The notes: generated by a model not told the origin, from the letters alone. Numbered from the stretch's first letter, positions 1 through 7,312 are shown. The stretch is DNA of 10,878 nt from VFJL01 sp043752345 (GCA_043752345.1 JAYUYT010000103.1:1-10878), one strand, 5' to 3'. Program-made: numbers and translations.

Positions 1-1346
1 AATTTTGCAGCGGCGGTGCGATTATACCGGGTCTTTTTCAAGGCTTCGGTGATGGACTCTTTCTCCAGTTGATCAAGATAATCCTGCAGCGGCAGCCCGT
101 CGCCAGATGCGACTGGTGGTGCCGAGGTATCCTGCACCGCTTCCGCCGATGCCAGTTGCAGCCCATTCCGGTCGATTTCAGCGTCCGGGCAAAGTGCCAG
201 CGTACGTTCCAGAATATTCTCCAGCTCGCGCACGTTGCCGGGAAAAGTGTAATGCGCCAGCGCCTCCAGCGCCGCAGGACTGAAGCTGCATCCGTTTCTC
301 CCGTTTGCCTGGCATAACCGGGCAAGAATGGCATTGGCAATCAGCGGGATGTCTTCCTGCATTTCACGCAATGCGGGCATTTTCAACTCGATAACGTTGA
401 GCCGGTAATACAGATCCTGACGGAATTTTCCACTTTCAACCAACTCGCCCAACTTCTGGTGAGTGGCGCTGATAATGCGGACGTCAATATTTTGCTCTTG
501 AGCAGCACCAATTTTCCGCACCTGCTTTTCCTGAATTACCCGCAATAGCTTGACCTGCATGGCCAACGGCAAATCGGCCACTTCGTCGAGAAACAGGGTG
601 CCGCCATCGGCTGTCTGAAAAAAACCGTCACGTTCGGTATCCGCGCCGGTAAAAGCGCCTTTGCGATAACCAAAAAATTCGCTTTCCATGAGATTCTCTG
701 GAATCGCACCGCAGTTGACCGGCACAAACGGTTTGTCGCGGCGGGCGCTGTTTTCGTGGATTGATCTTGCCGCCAGCTCTTTGCCGCTACCCGATTCACC
801 GCTGATATAAACCGGTGCCTGGCTACGTGCGAGTTTCTCGATCATCGCACGCAGTTGCTGCATTGGCGGGGACTCGCCGAGCAGCGCACGCTTGCCATTT
901 CCGGGACTGGCAGCAGTTTTTGCCTGCAGCGGCAACAGATTCAATGCGGATTTCACCATAGAGCGCAACTGTTCCAGCGATACCGGTTTGGTCAAGTAAT
1001 CGAATGCCCCCGCCTTGAGCGCAGCAACCGCATTCTCGGTGGTGCCGTAAGCAGTGATTACTGCCACCGGCAAGCCGGTGCAATGGTTGACGATATGTCG
1101 TACCAGTTCCAGTCCTTCACCGTCGGGCAAGCGCATGTCGGTCAGGCATAAATCAAAATGGCGCGAATCGAGCAAATGCCGGGCATCGCTCACGGTCATC
1201 GCGCGCTCCACGTCCAGCCCCATGCGTACCAGCGTCAGTTCGAGCAGTTCCAGGATATCCGATTCATCATCGACGATGAGTACGACCGGACTAGTCGATT
1301 TGCCGTCATCAGCGGATCGCACGGCTCGCTCTTTATGTTTAGACAT
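1..1346 (-). CDS. pilR: Type IV pilus response regulator PilR, sigma-54-dependent (3' end cut by window)
   Basis: NtrC-family transcription activator, read directly from the minus strand as 448 codons before the window edge. Residues about 20-135 are a receiver domain with acidic pocket D26/D27, phospho-acceptor D70, T98 and K120. Residues about 157-390 are the AAA+ sigma-54 interaction domain: Walker A GESGSGKE at 183-190, sigma-54-contacting GAFTGA at 230-235, Walker B LFLDE at 251-255, and arginine-finger region FRQDLYYRL at 308-316. The last visible residues, KKTRYNRTAAAK, are the start of a Fis-type helix-turn-helix, so roughly the last 15-30 residues are missing. In this family the phosphorylated regulator forms a ring and drives sigma-54 polymerase at the pilin promoter. 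The ATG overlaps the end of pilS by 8 bases, so the two are very likely co-transcribed and translationally coupled. The name PilR rests on the pairing with a six-helix PilS-type kinase; other NtrC-type names remain possible. Confidence 0.9.
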   Translation of the reverse strand, partial: MSKHKERAVRSADDGKSTSPVVLIVDDESDILELLELTLVRMGLDVERAMTVSDARHLLDSRHFDLCLTDMRLPDGEGLELVRHIVNHCTGLPVAVITAYGTTENAVAALKAGAFDYLTKPVSLEQLRSMVKSALNLLPLQAKTAASPGNGKRALLGESPPMQQLRAMIEKLARSQAPVYISGESGSGKELAARSIHENSARRDKPFVPVNCGAIPENLMESEFFGYRKGAFTGADTERDGFFQTADGGTLFLDEVADLPLAMQVKLLRVIQEKQVRKIGAAQEQNIDVRIISATHQKLGELVESGKFRQDLYYRLNVIELKMPALREMQEDIPLIANAILARLCQANGRNGCSFSPAALEALAHYTFPGNVRELENILERTLALCPDAEIDRNGLQLASAEAVQDTSAPPVASGDGLPLQDYLDQLEKESITEALKKTRYNRTAAAK

Positions 1347-2970
1347 GACTTACACTTTTCCTGCAAACGATTCTGAAATGACCGCCGGCGGTATCCTCTA
1401 GACAGTCGAGTGCCGCATCGTTGGCCTTGCACATCTCCCGTGCGATATAGAGGCCGAGACCGGTGCCGCCTGCCGCAGTGGTAAAGAAAGGCTCGAATGA
1501 ATGACCCAGCAGCGCCGAGGGAATGCCAGGACCGTCGTCAATCACGTCCAGATTGATGCTATTCCCAGCCGCTCCTTCAGTCGCCCTCAGCCGGATACTG
1601 CCCGGTTGCTTGCAGCAATAGCGCCAAGCATTGTGGCACAGATTCCACACCACCTGATTCAAATGTCCCCGATCAAAGTCCACAATATACCGATCGGCAA
1701 TATCCAGTACCAATATGTCATTGGCAACTTTTTCGGCATGACAGAAATCGGCGACAAAGGTGCGCATGAAATCCACCAGATGCAGCGCTTCCGGCGTGGC
1801 GCGATCCCGGCGGTTCAGTTGCAGGACATTCTGCACTATCTTGTCGAGGCGCTGGGTATTGTCGCGGATGATGCGTAACAGTCGCAGGTGGGCGGGGTCG
1901 AAATTCTTTTCTTCCTCCAGCAACTCAGCAGCATGGCCGATAGCCGAAAGCGGATTGCGAATTTCGTGGGCAATATTGGCGGTAAGCCTGCCGAGAGCGG
2001 CGAGTTTTAACTGTTGCGCCTGTGTCTGGATACGGCTCACATCTTCGAGAAAAATCACTGTATTGACACGACCATCACCTTTTACCGGCACGAACCGTGT
2101 TCGCACCAAGGTATCACTGGCAGGTATCCGTAGCAGGTCAAAATCAATATTCCCACTATCGCGCCAGATCCCCAGCTGCGTCGCCAAATCAGGTGCATGT
2201 TCAGCCAGCATCGGCGTGGCAGATATCTCCGGCGTCAGCCCGATGAGCTTGCCTGCTTGCGGATTATGCTGCTGGATTCTGCCATTCTCATCCACGACCA
2301 GCACCCCATCCTGCATGTCCTGGATCACCAATTGATTCACTTCAGCCATCCTGGCCAAGTCGATCTCGTGCTGCAATGCCATCTGCTCACTGGCGATGGC
2401 ATGTTTGGCGAGTTTATGCGCCAGCCCTGCGACGGCGAAATAACCCAGACTAAGCAGACCTGCCTGCAGGTATTGGGCCTGATAGCCTTCCACATAAAGC
2501 ATGGAATAGGACTCCTCCAGGAGGATGCCGATACTGGCAATGGAGGCATAAAACAGCGCCAGCCTGCCGCGGCTGATCAGCCCGGCGGCAGCCAGCGGCG
2601 CCAATAACAAAGGACCCAGCCCGCTTTGTATGCCGCCGCTGGAATACATCAGGATGGCGACGAACAGTACGTCACCGCAAATCTGGATTGCAAGCTGCCG
2701 GTCGAAATGTAGTCGCCGCATCCGGGTCAGCAGCAACGATATTCCGCCGAATACCATATAGGCCAGCGCCGTGTACAGGAACAGCCAAGGATTATGGGAG
2801 CCCAAACTGGAACTGGGGTATAGCCAGGTGATCGTTATGATCCCGCTTGCCATCAGCAGGCGGTATACATTGAAATAAAACAACGAGCGCCAGAATGGTC
2901 CGGGGTGGGTAGCTGCCGCTATACCGGCAGTTGCTTGCCATGATTTTGCTGGCGGCAGGGATGTGGTCAT
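1339..2970 (-). CDS. pilS: Type IV pilus sensor histidine kinase PilS
   Basis: Membrane sensor kinase of 543 residues. The N-terminal 190 residues hold about six hydrophobic helices (roughly 28-50, 61-81, 96-112, 118-133, 138-152, 168-187), the arrangement seen in PilS. A PAS-like segment follows at about 205-315 (DGVLVVDENGRI). The HisKA domain has phospho-acceptor H335 in NIAHEIRNPLSAIG. The ATPase domain shows the N box with N447 (NLCHNAW), G1 DDGPGIP at 478-484 and G2 GGTGLGL at 501-507. In characterised systems PilS senses pilin in the membrane and phosphorylates or dephosphorylates PilR. All catalytic boxes are intact, so it should be an active kinase. The ATG at 2970 has no strong Shine-Dalgarno; no better in-frame start was seen upstream. 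Its end overlaps pilR by 8 bases. It lies divergent from greB across a 301-base control region. Confidence 0.92.
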   Translation of the reverse strand: MTTSLPPAKSWQATAGIAAATHPGPFWRSLFYFNVYRLLMASGIITITWLYPSSSLGSHNPWLFLYTALAYMVFGGISLLLTRMRRLHFDRQLAIQICGDVLFVAILMYSSGGIQSGLGPLLLAPLAAAGLISRGRLALFYASIASIGILLEESYSMLYVEGYQAQYLQAGLLSLGYFAVAGLAHKLAKHAIASEQMALQHEIDLARMAEVNQLVIQDMQDGVLVVDENGRIQQHNPQAGKLIGLTPEISATPMLAEHAPDLATQLGIWRDSGNIDFDLLRIPASDTLVRTRFVPVKGDGRVNTVIFLEDVSRIQTQAQQLKLAALGRLTANIAHEIRNPLSAIGHAAELLEEEKNFDPAHLRLLRIIRDNTQRLDKIVQNVLQLNRRDRATPEALHLVDFMRTFVADFCHAEKVANDILVLDIADRYIVDFDRGHLNQVVWNLCHNAWRYCCKQPGSIRLRATEGAAGNSINLDVIDDGPGIPSALLGHSFEPFFTTAAGGTGLGLYIAREMCKANDAALDCLEDTAGGHFRIVCRKSVSHV

Positions 2971-3035
2971 GCGTGGGATATCATGCTATCGAGCACCTTT
3001 AGAAATCCAGATTTTGTCGCAATACTTTGTTGCTC

Positions 3036-3087
3036 ACAAAAAATGCTGCCTTACATATTAGCCCGATGCTGCGTCTACATTTTTTGT
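3036..3087. repeat. 10-bp perfect inverted repeat with 32-base spacer
   Basis: ACAAAAAATG at 3036-3045 is the exact reverse complement of CATTTTTTGT at 3078-3087. The spacer is 32 bases and also carries one copy of a 7-base direct repeat (ATGCTGC) that begins in the left arm. The position between two divergent genes suits paired half-sites for a regulator or DNA looping. The arms are mostly A/T runs, so chance is a real alternative. Confidence 0.45.
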
Positions 3088-3132
3088 TTCCGCAGTACCG
3101 CGCTTAAAACTTTAAATTTTTAGAGGCGCTCT

Positions 3133-3258
3133 ATGGTAAATTCCACTCAGGAAGCAGTCAAAGGCTGTAGCTTAGTCTACGCTTCCCGGGAGCGCAACGC
3201 ATCTCAACCGGGCACTTCCAGCAGCAGATTCCAATACGGCCTGCCTGAATTTTCTTGA
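3133..3258 (+). CDS. Possible small protein or leader peptide upstream of greB
   Basis: An ATG-started open frame of 41 codons ending in TGA, 13 bases before the greB ATG. The start is preceded by AGAGG at 3122-3126 with a 6-base spacer. The surrounding 10-mer TTTTTAGAGG (3117-3126) is identical to the one before tatD (7341-7350), which supports real ribosome binding. By contrast greB has no visible Shine-Dalgarno, so translation of this frame could deliver ribosomes to greB. The peptide (MVNSTQEAVK start, GLPEFS end) is polar and serine-rich, with one cysteine. It has no signal peptide, membrane helix or domain I recognise. It is not in frame with greB. Two adjacent hairpins lie in the message at 3167-3180 and 3180-3194, so it may instead be untranslated leader RNA with a chance frame. 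Confidence 0.4.
   Translation: MVNSTQEAVKGCSLVYASRERNASQPGTSSSRFQYGLPEFS
3167..3194 (+). other. Two adjacent short hairpins in the greB leader
   Basis: GTAG (3167-3170) can pair with CTAC (3177-3180) around a 6-base loop. Directly after it, CGCTTCCCGGGAGCG (3180-3194) is a near-perfect palindrome with one unpaired T. No U-tract follows, so this is not an obvious intrinsic terminator. Whether the structure forms is not known; it lies inside the 41-codon frame. Confidence 0.3.
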
Positions 3259-3271
3259 CCATTTTCAACTT

Positions 3272-3859
3272 ATGAGCAAAGCATTTACAAAAGAAAGTGC
3301 AGAGACCGACGACCTCGATGAAGATGCGGTTGTCGATCTTCTGCCTTTCAGTGGGAAAAATTACATCACTCCGGGCGGCTATACGCGACTGATGGACGAA
3401 TTTCTGTGGCTGATGAATAAAGAGCGCCCGCAGATGACTGCAACGGTGTCATGGGCTGCCGGTAACGGCGATCGCTCGGAAAATGGCGATTATATTTACG
3501 GCAAGAAGCGCTTGCGAGAAATCGACCGGCGCATCCGTTTCCTCACCAAACGGCTGGACATGGCCGAGATAGTGGATCCTGCCAACCCGAGAGAAGATGA
3601 GACGCAGATTTTCTTTGGCGCCACAGTCACCTATGCCAATCTGGCAGGCGAAGAAAAGACGGTGGCCATTGTCGGGGTCGATGAAGTTGATACGGCTCAT
3701 GGCTACATCAGTTGGATTTCACCGATGGCACGGGTGCTGACCAAGGCGCGGCAGGGCGATACGGTAACGTTGCATGCACCGGGCGGAGTTGAGGAACTGG
3801 AAATTCTGGCAGTCAGATACCAGCCCATCCCGATGGATGCATTCCAGCCGGTCACTTAA
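3272..3859 (+). CDS. greB: Transcription elongation factor GreB
   Basis: GreB enters the secondary channel of backtracked RNA polymerase and stimulates cleavage of the extruded RNA 3' end, rescuing stalled complexes. The 195-residue protein has the long N-terminal coiled coil (about 31-105), whose tip carries acidic D67 and E70 in GDRSENGDY. The following GKKRLREIDRRIRFL is typical of GreB rather than GreA. The C-terminal FKBP-like domain (about 112-185) includes the conserved YISW.SPMAR segment. About 29 residues, rich in Asp and Glu, precede the usual GreB start, making it longer than the E. coli protein (158 residues). The ATG at 3272 is the first in frame; the frame stays open upstream to 3176 but offers no ATG, GTG or TTG. 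No Shine-Dalgarno is visible before it, so translation may depend on the upstream small frame. The gene converges on the FAD dehydrogenase gene, stop codons 2 bases apart. Confidence 0.95.
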   Translation: MSKAFTKESAETDDLDEDAVVDLLPFSGKNYITPGGYTRLMDEFLWLMNKERPQMTATVSWAAGNGDRSENGDYIYGKKRLREIDRRIRFLTKRLDMAEIVDPANPREDETQIFFGATVTYANLAGEEKTVAIVGVDEVDTAHGYISWISPMARVLTKARQGDTVTLHAPGGVEELEILAVRYQPIPMDAFQPVT

Positions 3860-3861
3860 TT

Positions 3862-5493
3862 CTATGTTGCTGCCGCTGCGGCAGCAACAACCTGCAGCGC
3901 CAGCGCTTCCGCCACCTTGATGCCGTCCACCGCGGCGGACAGAATCCCCCCCGCATAACCGGCACCTTCGCCCGCAGGATAGAGTCCAGCGGTATTCAGG
4001 CTCTGGTAATTCTCTCCGCGCTTGATTCGGATCGGCGCAGAAGTACGTGTCTCAACCCCGGTCAGCACCGCGTCATGCATGGCAAACCCCTTGATCTGCC
4101 GGTCAAAAACGGGGAGGGCCTCGCGTATCGCGGCGACAGCATAATCCGGCAAAGCGCTGCTCAGGTCGCACCACTGCACGCCGGGAGTGTAAGACGGGAT
4201 CACCGTACCCAGCGCGGTGGATGCCCGGCCCGCAAGAAAATCTCCCACCTGTTGCGCCGGCGCCGAATAATTGCGTCCGCCCAGTTCAAAGGCACGCTCT
4301 TCCCACTGGCGCTGAAAAGCAATGCCTGCCAGCGGATGATCCGGATAATCAGCCGGCGTCACGCCGACGACGATACCGCTGTTGGCATTACGTTCGTTGC
4401 GTGAATACTGGCTCATGCCGTTGGTTACGACCCGCCCCGGTTCCGATGCTGCGGCCACCACGGTGCCGCCCGGACACATACAGAAACTGTAAACTGAGCG
4501 CCCATTGGCGCAATGATGTACCAGTTTGTAGTCAGCCGCACCCAGCAACGGATTGCCGGCGTTGTCACCGAAGCGGCAGCGGTCTATCAGCGACTGCGGA
4601 TGCTCGATGCGCAAACCAATGGAAAAAGGCTTGGCCTCGAGATATACCCCGCGATCATGCAACATTTGAAAAGTATCGCGGGCACTATGGCCCACGGCCA
4701 GCACGACATGATTCGTTGCGATATGCTCGCCGCCAGACAGCATTACGCCAAGCACTTGTCCCTTTTCAATTTCGATGTTATCCACTCGGCTCTGGAAACG
4801 GATCTCGCCGCCGAGCGCGGTAATGGTCGCGCGCATCTTTTCCAGCATGCCCACCAGCCGAAATGTGCCGATATGCGGCTTGCTCACATAGAGTATCTCG
4901 GGCGGAGCACCCGCCTTGACGAATTCCATGAGTACTTTATGGCCGTAGTGTTTCGGGTCTTTGATCTGGCTGTGGAGCTTGCCGTCGGAAAATGTGCCTG
5001 CCCCGCCTTCGCCGAACTGGACATTCGATTCCGGGTTGAGCTGCCCCTGTCGCCATAGACCAAAGGTATCCTTGGTACGCTCGCGCACCGCCTTGCCGCG
5101 CTCCAGCAGGATAGGGCGGAATCCCATCTGTGCCAGAATCAGCCCGGCAAACAGCCCGCAGGGTCCGGTGCCGATGATGACCGGACGCGACTGTGCAGTC
5201 GCAGCCTGCGGTGCGCGCGCGACGAACTGGTAGCGCATGTCCGGCGTGGTCGAGACTTGGCCATGCGCTTGCAGGCGTTGCAGTATTGCCGCCTCTGCTG
5301 CCGCATCCTTCAGTTCAGCATCCAGGGTATAAACAAAGGAAACGGCGCCGCGTTTGCGCGCGTCATAGCCACGGCGCGCGATCGAAAACCCCGCAAGCTC
5401 ATCCGCCGTGATTCCCAGGCGCTGCAGAATGGCGGCCGTGAGTTCGCTTGTGGCATGATCCAGCGGAAGTTTGATTTCAGTCAGGCGCAACAT
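3862..5493 (-). CDS. FAD-dependent dehydrogenase, COG2509 type (function unproven)
   Basis: A 543-residue flavoprotein of the uncharacterised COG2509 family. Residues 1-92 form the family's N-terminal domain, with an RRGYDARKRG segment at 40-49. The FAD-binding Rossmann fold begins at about 103 with IIGTGPCGLFAG (G108, G110, G113) and an acidic ERG at the end of the second strand (131-133). Further marks are VQFGEGGAGTFSDGKL (158-173), the CMCPGG segment at 338-343 and a C-terminal flavin-contacting AGEGAGYAGGI at 507-517. There is no signal peptide, so it should be cytoplasmic. Substrate and physiological role are not known for the family, and no electron partner is encoded beside it. The protein ends in an alanine run encoded by a hairpin that also lies just past the greB stop. 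The ATG at 5493 has no clear Shine-Dalgarno. Confidence 0.85.
   Translation of the reverse strand: MLRLTEIKLPLDHATSELTAAILQRLGITADELAGFSIARRGYDARKRGAVSFVYTLDAELKDAAAEAAILQRLQAHGQVSTTPDMRYQFVARAPQAATAQSRPVIIGTGPCGLFAGLILAQMGFRPILLERGKAVRERTKDTFGLWRQGQLNPESNVQFGEGGAGTFSDGKLHSQIKDPKHYGHKVLMEFVKAGAPPEILYVSKPHIGTFRLVGMLEKMRATITALGGEIRFQSRVDNIEIEKGQVLGVMLSGGEHIATNHVVLAVGHSARDTFQMLHDRGVYLEAKPFSIGLRIEHPQSLIDRCRFGDNAGNPLLGAADYKLVHHCANGRSVYSFCMCPGGTVVAAASEPGRVVTNGMSQYSRNERNANSGIVVGVTPADYPDHPLAGIAFQRQWEERAFELGGRNYSAPAQQVGDFLAGRASTALGTVIPSYTPGVQWCDLSSALPDYAVAAIREALPVFDRQIKGFAMHDAVLTGVETRTSAPIRIKRGENYQSLNTAGLYPAGEGAGYAGGILSAAVDGIKVAEALALQVVAAAAAAT
3866..3888. terminator. Strong hairpin at the convergent greB / FAD-dehydrogenase junction
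   Basis: GTTGCTGCCG (3866-3875) pairs perfectly with CGGCAGCAAC (3879-3888) around a 3-base loop, a 10-bp GC-rich stem. It starts 7 bases after the greB stop and sits within the last codons of the opposing gene, so it would be transcribed from both sides. Neither strand has the U-tract of a classic intrinsic terminator. Role as a bidirectional terminator or 3'-end stabiliser is inferred from position. Confidence 0.4.
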
Positions 5494-5630
5494 AGGCTAT
5501 AGGGAAAAGGGCAAGGCGCAACCATAACAGATTTAGCCAGTAACCGGATTGCACTAGGACTGTTACCGCCTGCGAGTATAAGATAGACTGCGTGTTGGAG
5601 AATCGTTTTCGCCCATCCGTGGTACCCGCA
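5494..5630. promoter_or_regulatory. Divergent region between FAD dehydrogenase and tmk, with possible tmk -10 box
   Basis: TATAAG at 5577-5582 resembles a -10 hexamer reading toward tmk and would place a transcript start near 5589. The best -35-like sequence (TTGCAC, 5549-5554) is 22 bases away, too far for a normal sigma-70 promoter, so the call is weak. If the -10 is real, the GTG at 5592 would be almost leaderless and the ATG at 5631 would have a leader of about 40 bases. Confidence 0.3.
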
Positions 5631-6248
5631 ATGACGCCAGGCAAATTCATCACCCTCGAAGGCATAGACGGTGCAGGCAAGAGCACTCATCTTGCCTGGC
5701 TGGAAAATTTCTTGCGCGACAAAGGGCTGACCGTGGTGGTGACCCGTGAGCCGGGCGGCACGCCCCTGGGCGAGAAGCTGCGCGCACTGCTGCTCGACAA
5801 TGGCCAGGAAATGCATGCGGAAACCGAAGCGCTGCTGATGTTTGCGGCACGGCGCGAGCACTTGGACAAGGTGATACTACCGGCTCTGGCGCGGGGCGAC
5901 TGGGTGATTTCCGACCGTTTCACCGATGCGAGCTTTGCCTATCAGGGCGGCGGCAGAGGGCTGGCCAGCAACCGGCTGGATGATCTGGAACGGTGGGTGC
6001 AGGGAGAATTTCAGCCTGATCTCACGCTTTATTTCGATGTGAGCGTTGAACTGGGCAGGCAACGGGTCAATGCCATCAAGACGGCCGACCGCTTTGAAAA
6101 AGAGCAGGACGAGTTTTTCCAGCGGGTGCGGGCAGCCTATCTGCAAAGAGCGCACCAATTTCCCCAGCGGATACGCCTGGTCGATTCCAACCAGCCGCTG
6201 GAAAAAGTTAAAGAATCGCTTCATGATATTATTTCAACCATCTGTTAA
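5631..6248 (+). CDS. tmk: Thymidylate kinase
   Basis: Phosphorylates dTMP to dTDP with ATP, an essential step in dTTP synthesis. From the ATG at 5631 the protein has 205 residues, the usual length. It has the P-loop GIDGAGKS at 11-18, REPGGTPLGE at 39-48 for substrate binding, the DRF motif at 96-98 followed by DASFAYQGGGRG, and the LID segment around TADRFEKE at 151-158. The frame remains open upstream to a GTG at 5592, adding 13 residues that do not look like family sequence; I chose 5631 because conserved sequence begins immediately after it. Neither start has a well-placed Shine-Dalgarno (GGAG at 5597-5600 is far from the ATG). The stop overlaps the holB start by one base (TAATG), so this is the first gene of a tmk-holB-tatD-ankyrin operon. 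The mltG gene often found upstream of tmk is absent; the FAD dehydrogenase gene is there instead. Confidence 0.95.
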   Translation: MTPGKFITLEGIDGAGKSTHLAWLENFLRDKGLTVVVTREPGGTPLGEKLRALLLDNGQEMHAETEALLMFAARREHLDKVILPALARGDWVISDRFTDASFAYQGGGRGLASNRLDDLERWVQGEFQPDLTLYFDVSVELGRQRVNAIKTADRFEKEQDEFFQRVRAAYLQRAHQFPQRIRLVDSNQPLEKVKESLHDIISTIC

Positions 6249-7312
6249 TGAATAACATCTATGTTTGGCAGACTGCTGTCTGGCGAGTGCTGACGCAGAG
6301 TCAGGCTGCCTGCGGTCACGCTCTGTTGCTGAAGGGTAGAAAGGGGGTTGGCAAGCTCGCTTTTGCGCGCAATCTGGCCAAATCCCTGTTGTGTGAGCAA
6401 CCGTCTACCGATGCTGAAGCCTGCGGCAGCTGTCCTAGCTGTGGCTGGTTTGAGCAAGGAGGGCACCCGGATTTCCGTCTGCTCGAACCGGAAGCCATGA
6501 CAGTGCTGGCCGATGAAGCCACGGCGGAGGCAGGCGGCGATGCCGAGACGGAACCTGTCAGCGCCAAAGGGAAGAAAAAACCCAGCAAGCAGATCGGAGT
6601 CGAGCAGATACGCGCGCTCTCGGACCTGGTGCATATGTCCAGCCATCGCAATGGCTATAAGATCATCCTGATCCATCCAGCAGAAACGATGAATCTGGCT
6701 GCAGCCAACGCTTTGCTGAAAAACCTGGAAGAGCCGCCGCCGCAAACCCTGTTCATCCTGGTGACACATCGCCTGCAGGATTTGCTGCCGACCATCCGCA
6801 GCCGCTGCCGGCAAATCGCCATGCCCACGCCCGATCTTGCCACCGCCGTCGCCTGGCTTGAACAGCAGGGCGTCAAGGACCCCGCAACCAGCCTAGCCGC
6901 CGCCGGTTATGCGCCGCTGGCAGCACTGGAGTTCGACGACGCTGATTATCTTGCGCAACATGAAGCCTTTATCCGCCAAATCGGCACGCCGGGCGGCTTC
7001 AATCCCATTGTGCTGGCCGAAGAAATGCAGAAATCCGATCTGCCAACAGCGGTCAACTGGATGCAGAAATGGTGTTATGACTTGATGAGTTTCCGTACTA
7101 CCGGGAAAATCCGCTATCACCTGCCCATGTTGGCTGCGATCAAATCATTGGCATCTGAAATTGATCCGCGCGCACTTGCCGCTTATTCACGCGAGCTGAT
7201 CTCAACCCAACGCCTGGCGCGGCATCCGCTCAACGCCCGCTTGTTTCTGGAAGAAATGCTGCTTTCCTACGCCATGCTGATCGCACCTGCCCGGAGCAGG
7301 CGCGCTGGCTAA
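6248..7312 (+). CDS. holB: DNA polymerase III subunit delta prime (clamp loader)
   Basis: Subunit of the clamp loader that places the beta clamp on primed DNA. The 354-residue protein has a P-loop-like GRKGVGK at 30-36 followed by Leu where ATP-binding relatives have Ser or Thr, in keeping with delta prime as a non-hydrolysing subunit. Four cysteines, C49, C59, C62 and C65, form the zinc module. LLKNLEEPPP at 156-165 and the SRC motif at 185-187, which supplies the arginine finger to the neighbouring subunit, are both present. A C-terminal collar-type region covers about 230-345. Between the zinc module and the AAA+ core is an uncommon charged stretch (about 81-117), acidic at first and then lysine-rich (KGKKKPSKQ), which looks like a flexible insertion. 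The start overlaps the tmk stop by one base, indicating coupled translation. E. coli HolB is 334 residues, so this one is slightly longer, the insertion being one likely reason. Confidence 0.93.
   Translation: MNNIYVWQTAVWRVLTQSQAACGHALLLKGRKGVGKLAFARNLAKSLLCEQPSTDAEACGSCPSCGWFEQGGHPDFRLLEPEAMTVLADEATAEAGGDAETEPVSAKGKKKPSKQIGVEQIRALSDLVHMSSHRNGYKIILIHPAETMNLAAANALLKNLEEPPPQTLFILVTHRLQDLLPTIRSRCRQIAMPTPDLATAVAWLEQQGVKDPATSLAAAGYAPLAALEFDDADYLAQHEAFIRQIGTPGGFNPIVLAEEMQKSDLPTAVNWMQKWCYDLMSFRTTGKIRYHLPMLAAIKSLASEIDPRALAAYSRELISTQRLARHPLNARLFLEEMLLSYAMLIAPARSRRAG

Larger units (their letters stand above)
2971..3271. promoter_or_regulatory. Divergent pilS / greB intergenic region
   Basis: This 301-base stretch must hold the promoters of the leftward pilSR pair and of rightward greB. 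It is AT-rich at 3001-3120, unlike the flanking genes. It contains a 10-bp perfect inverted repeat (3036-3045 / 3078-3087), a repeated ATGCTGC (3043-3049 and 3066-3072) and a 41-codon open frame at 3133-3258. TTGTTG at 3027-3032 followed by TACATA at 3052-3057 resembles a sigma-70 promoter reading toward greB, but the 19-base spacing is poor, so I do not assign it. No sigma-54-type GG-N10-GC site was picked out with confidence. That this region is regulatory is inferred from gene orientation. Confidence 0.5.

Noticed and set aside
1760..2335. Plus-strand open frame of 191 codons
   Set aside because: It lies wholly within pilS on the opposite strand; the pilS frame has all kinase motifs, and this one shows serine/arginine-rich sequence without a domain.
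3180..3194. Intrinsic terminator between the pilS-greB promoter region and greB
   Set aside because: The stem is short and is not followed by a T-run, so it is reported only as a hairpin.
3176..3271. N-terminal extension of greB into the upstream open stretch
   Set aside because: The frame is open but has no ATG, GTG or TTG start; the ATG at 3272 begins a normal family sequence.
4221..4823. Plus-strand open frame of 200 codons
   Set aside because: It is antisense to the FAD dehydrogenase, whose frame carries flavin motifs; the product is rich in Arg, Pro and Cys, as expected of a shadow frame.
5549..5582. TTGCAC / TATAAG as a sigma-70 promoter for tmk
   Set aside because: The boxes are 22 bases apart, well outside the usual 16-18; only the -10 was kept as a weak possibility.
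5481..5861. Minus-strand open frame of 126 codons spanning the FAD dehydrogenase-tmk gap
   Set aside because: It overlaps the start of tmk, which is conserved in the other direction, and has no recognisable domain.
6245..6814. Minus-strand open frame of 189 codons
   Set aside because: It is antisense to holB, which has its zinc cysteines and SRC motif intact.
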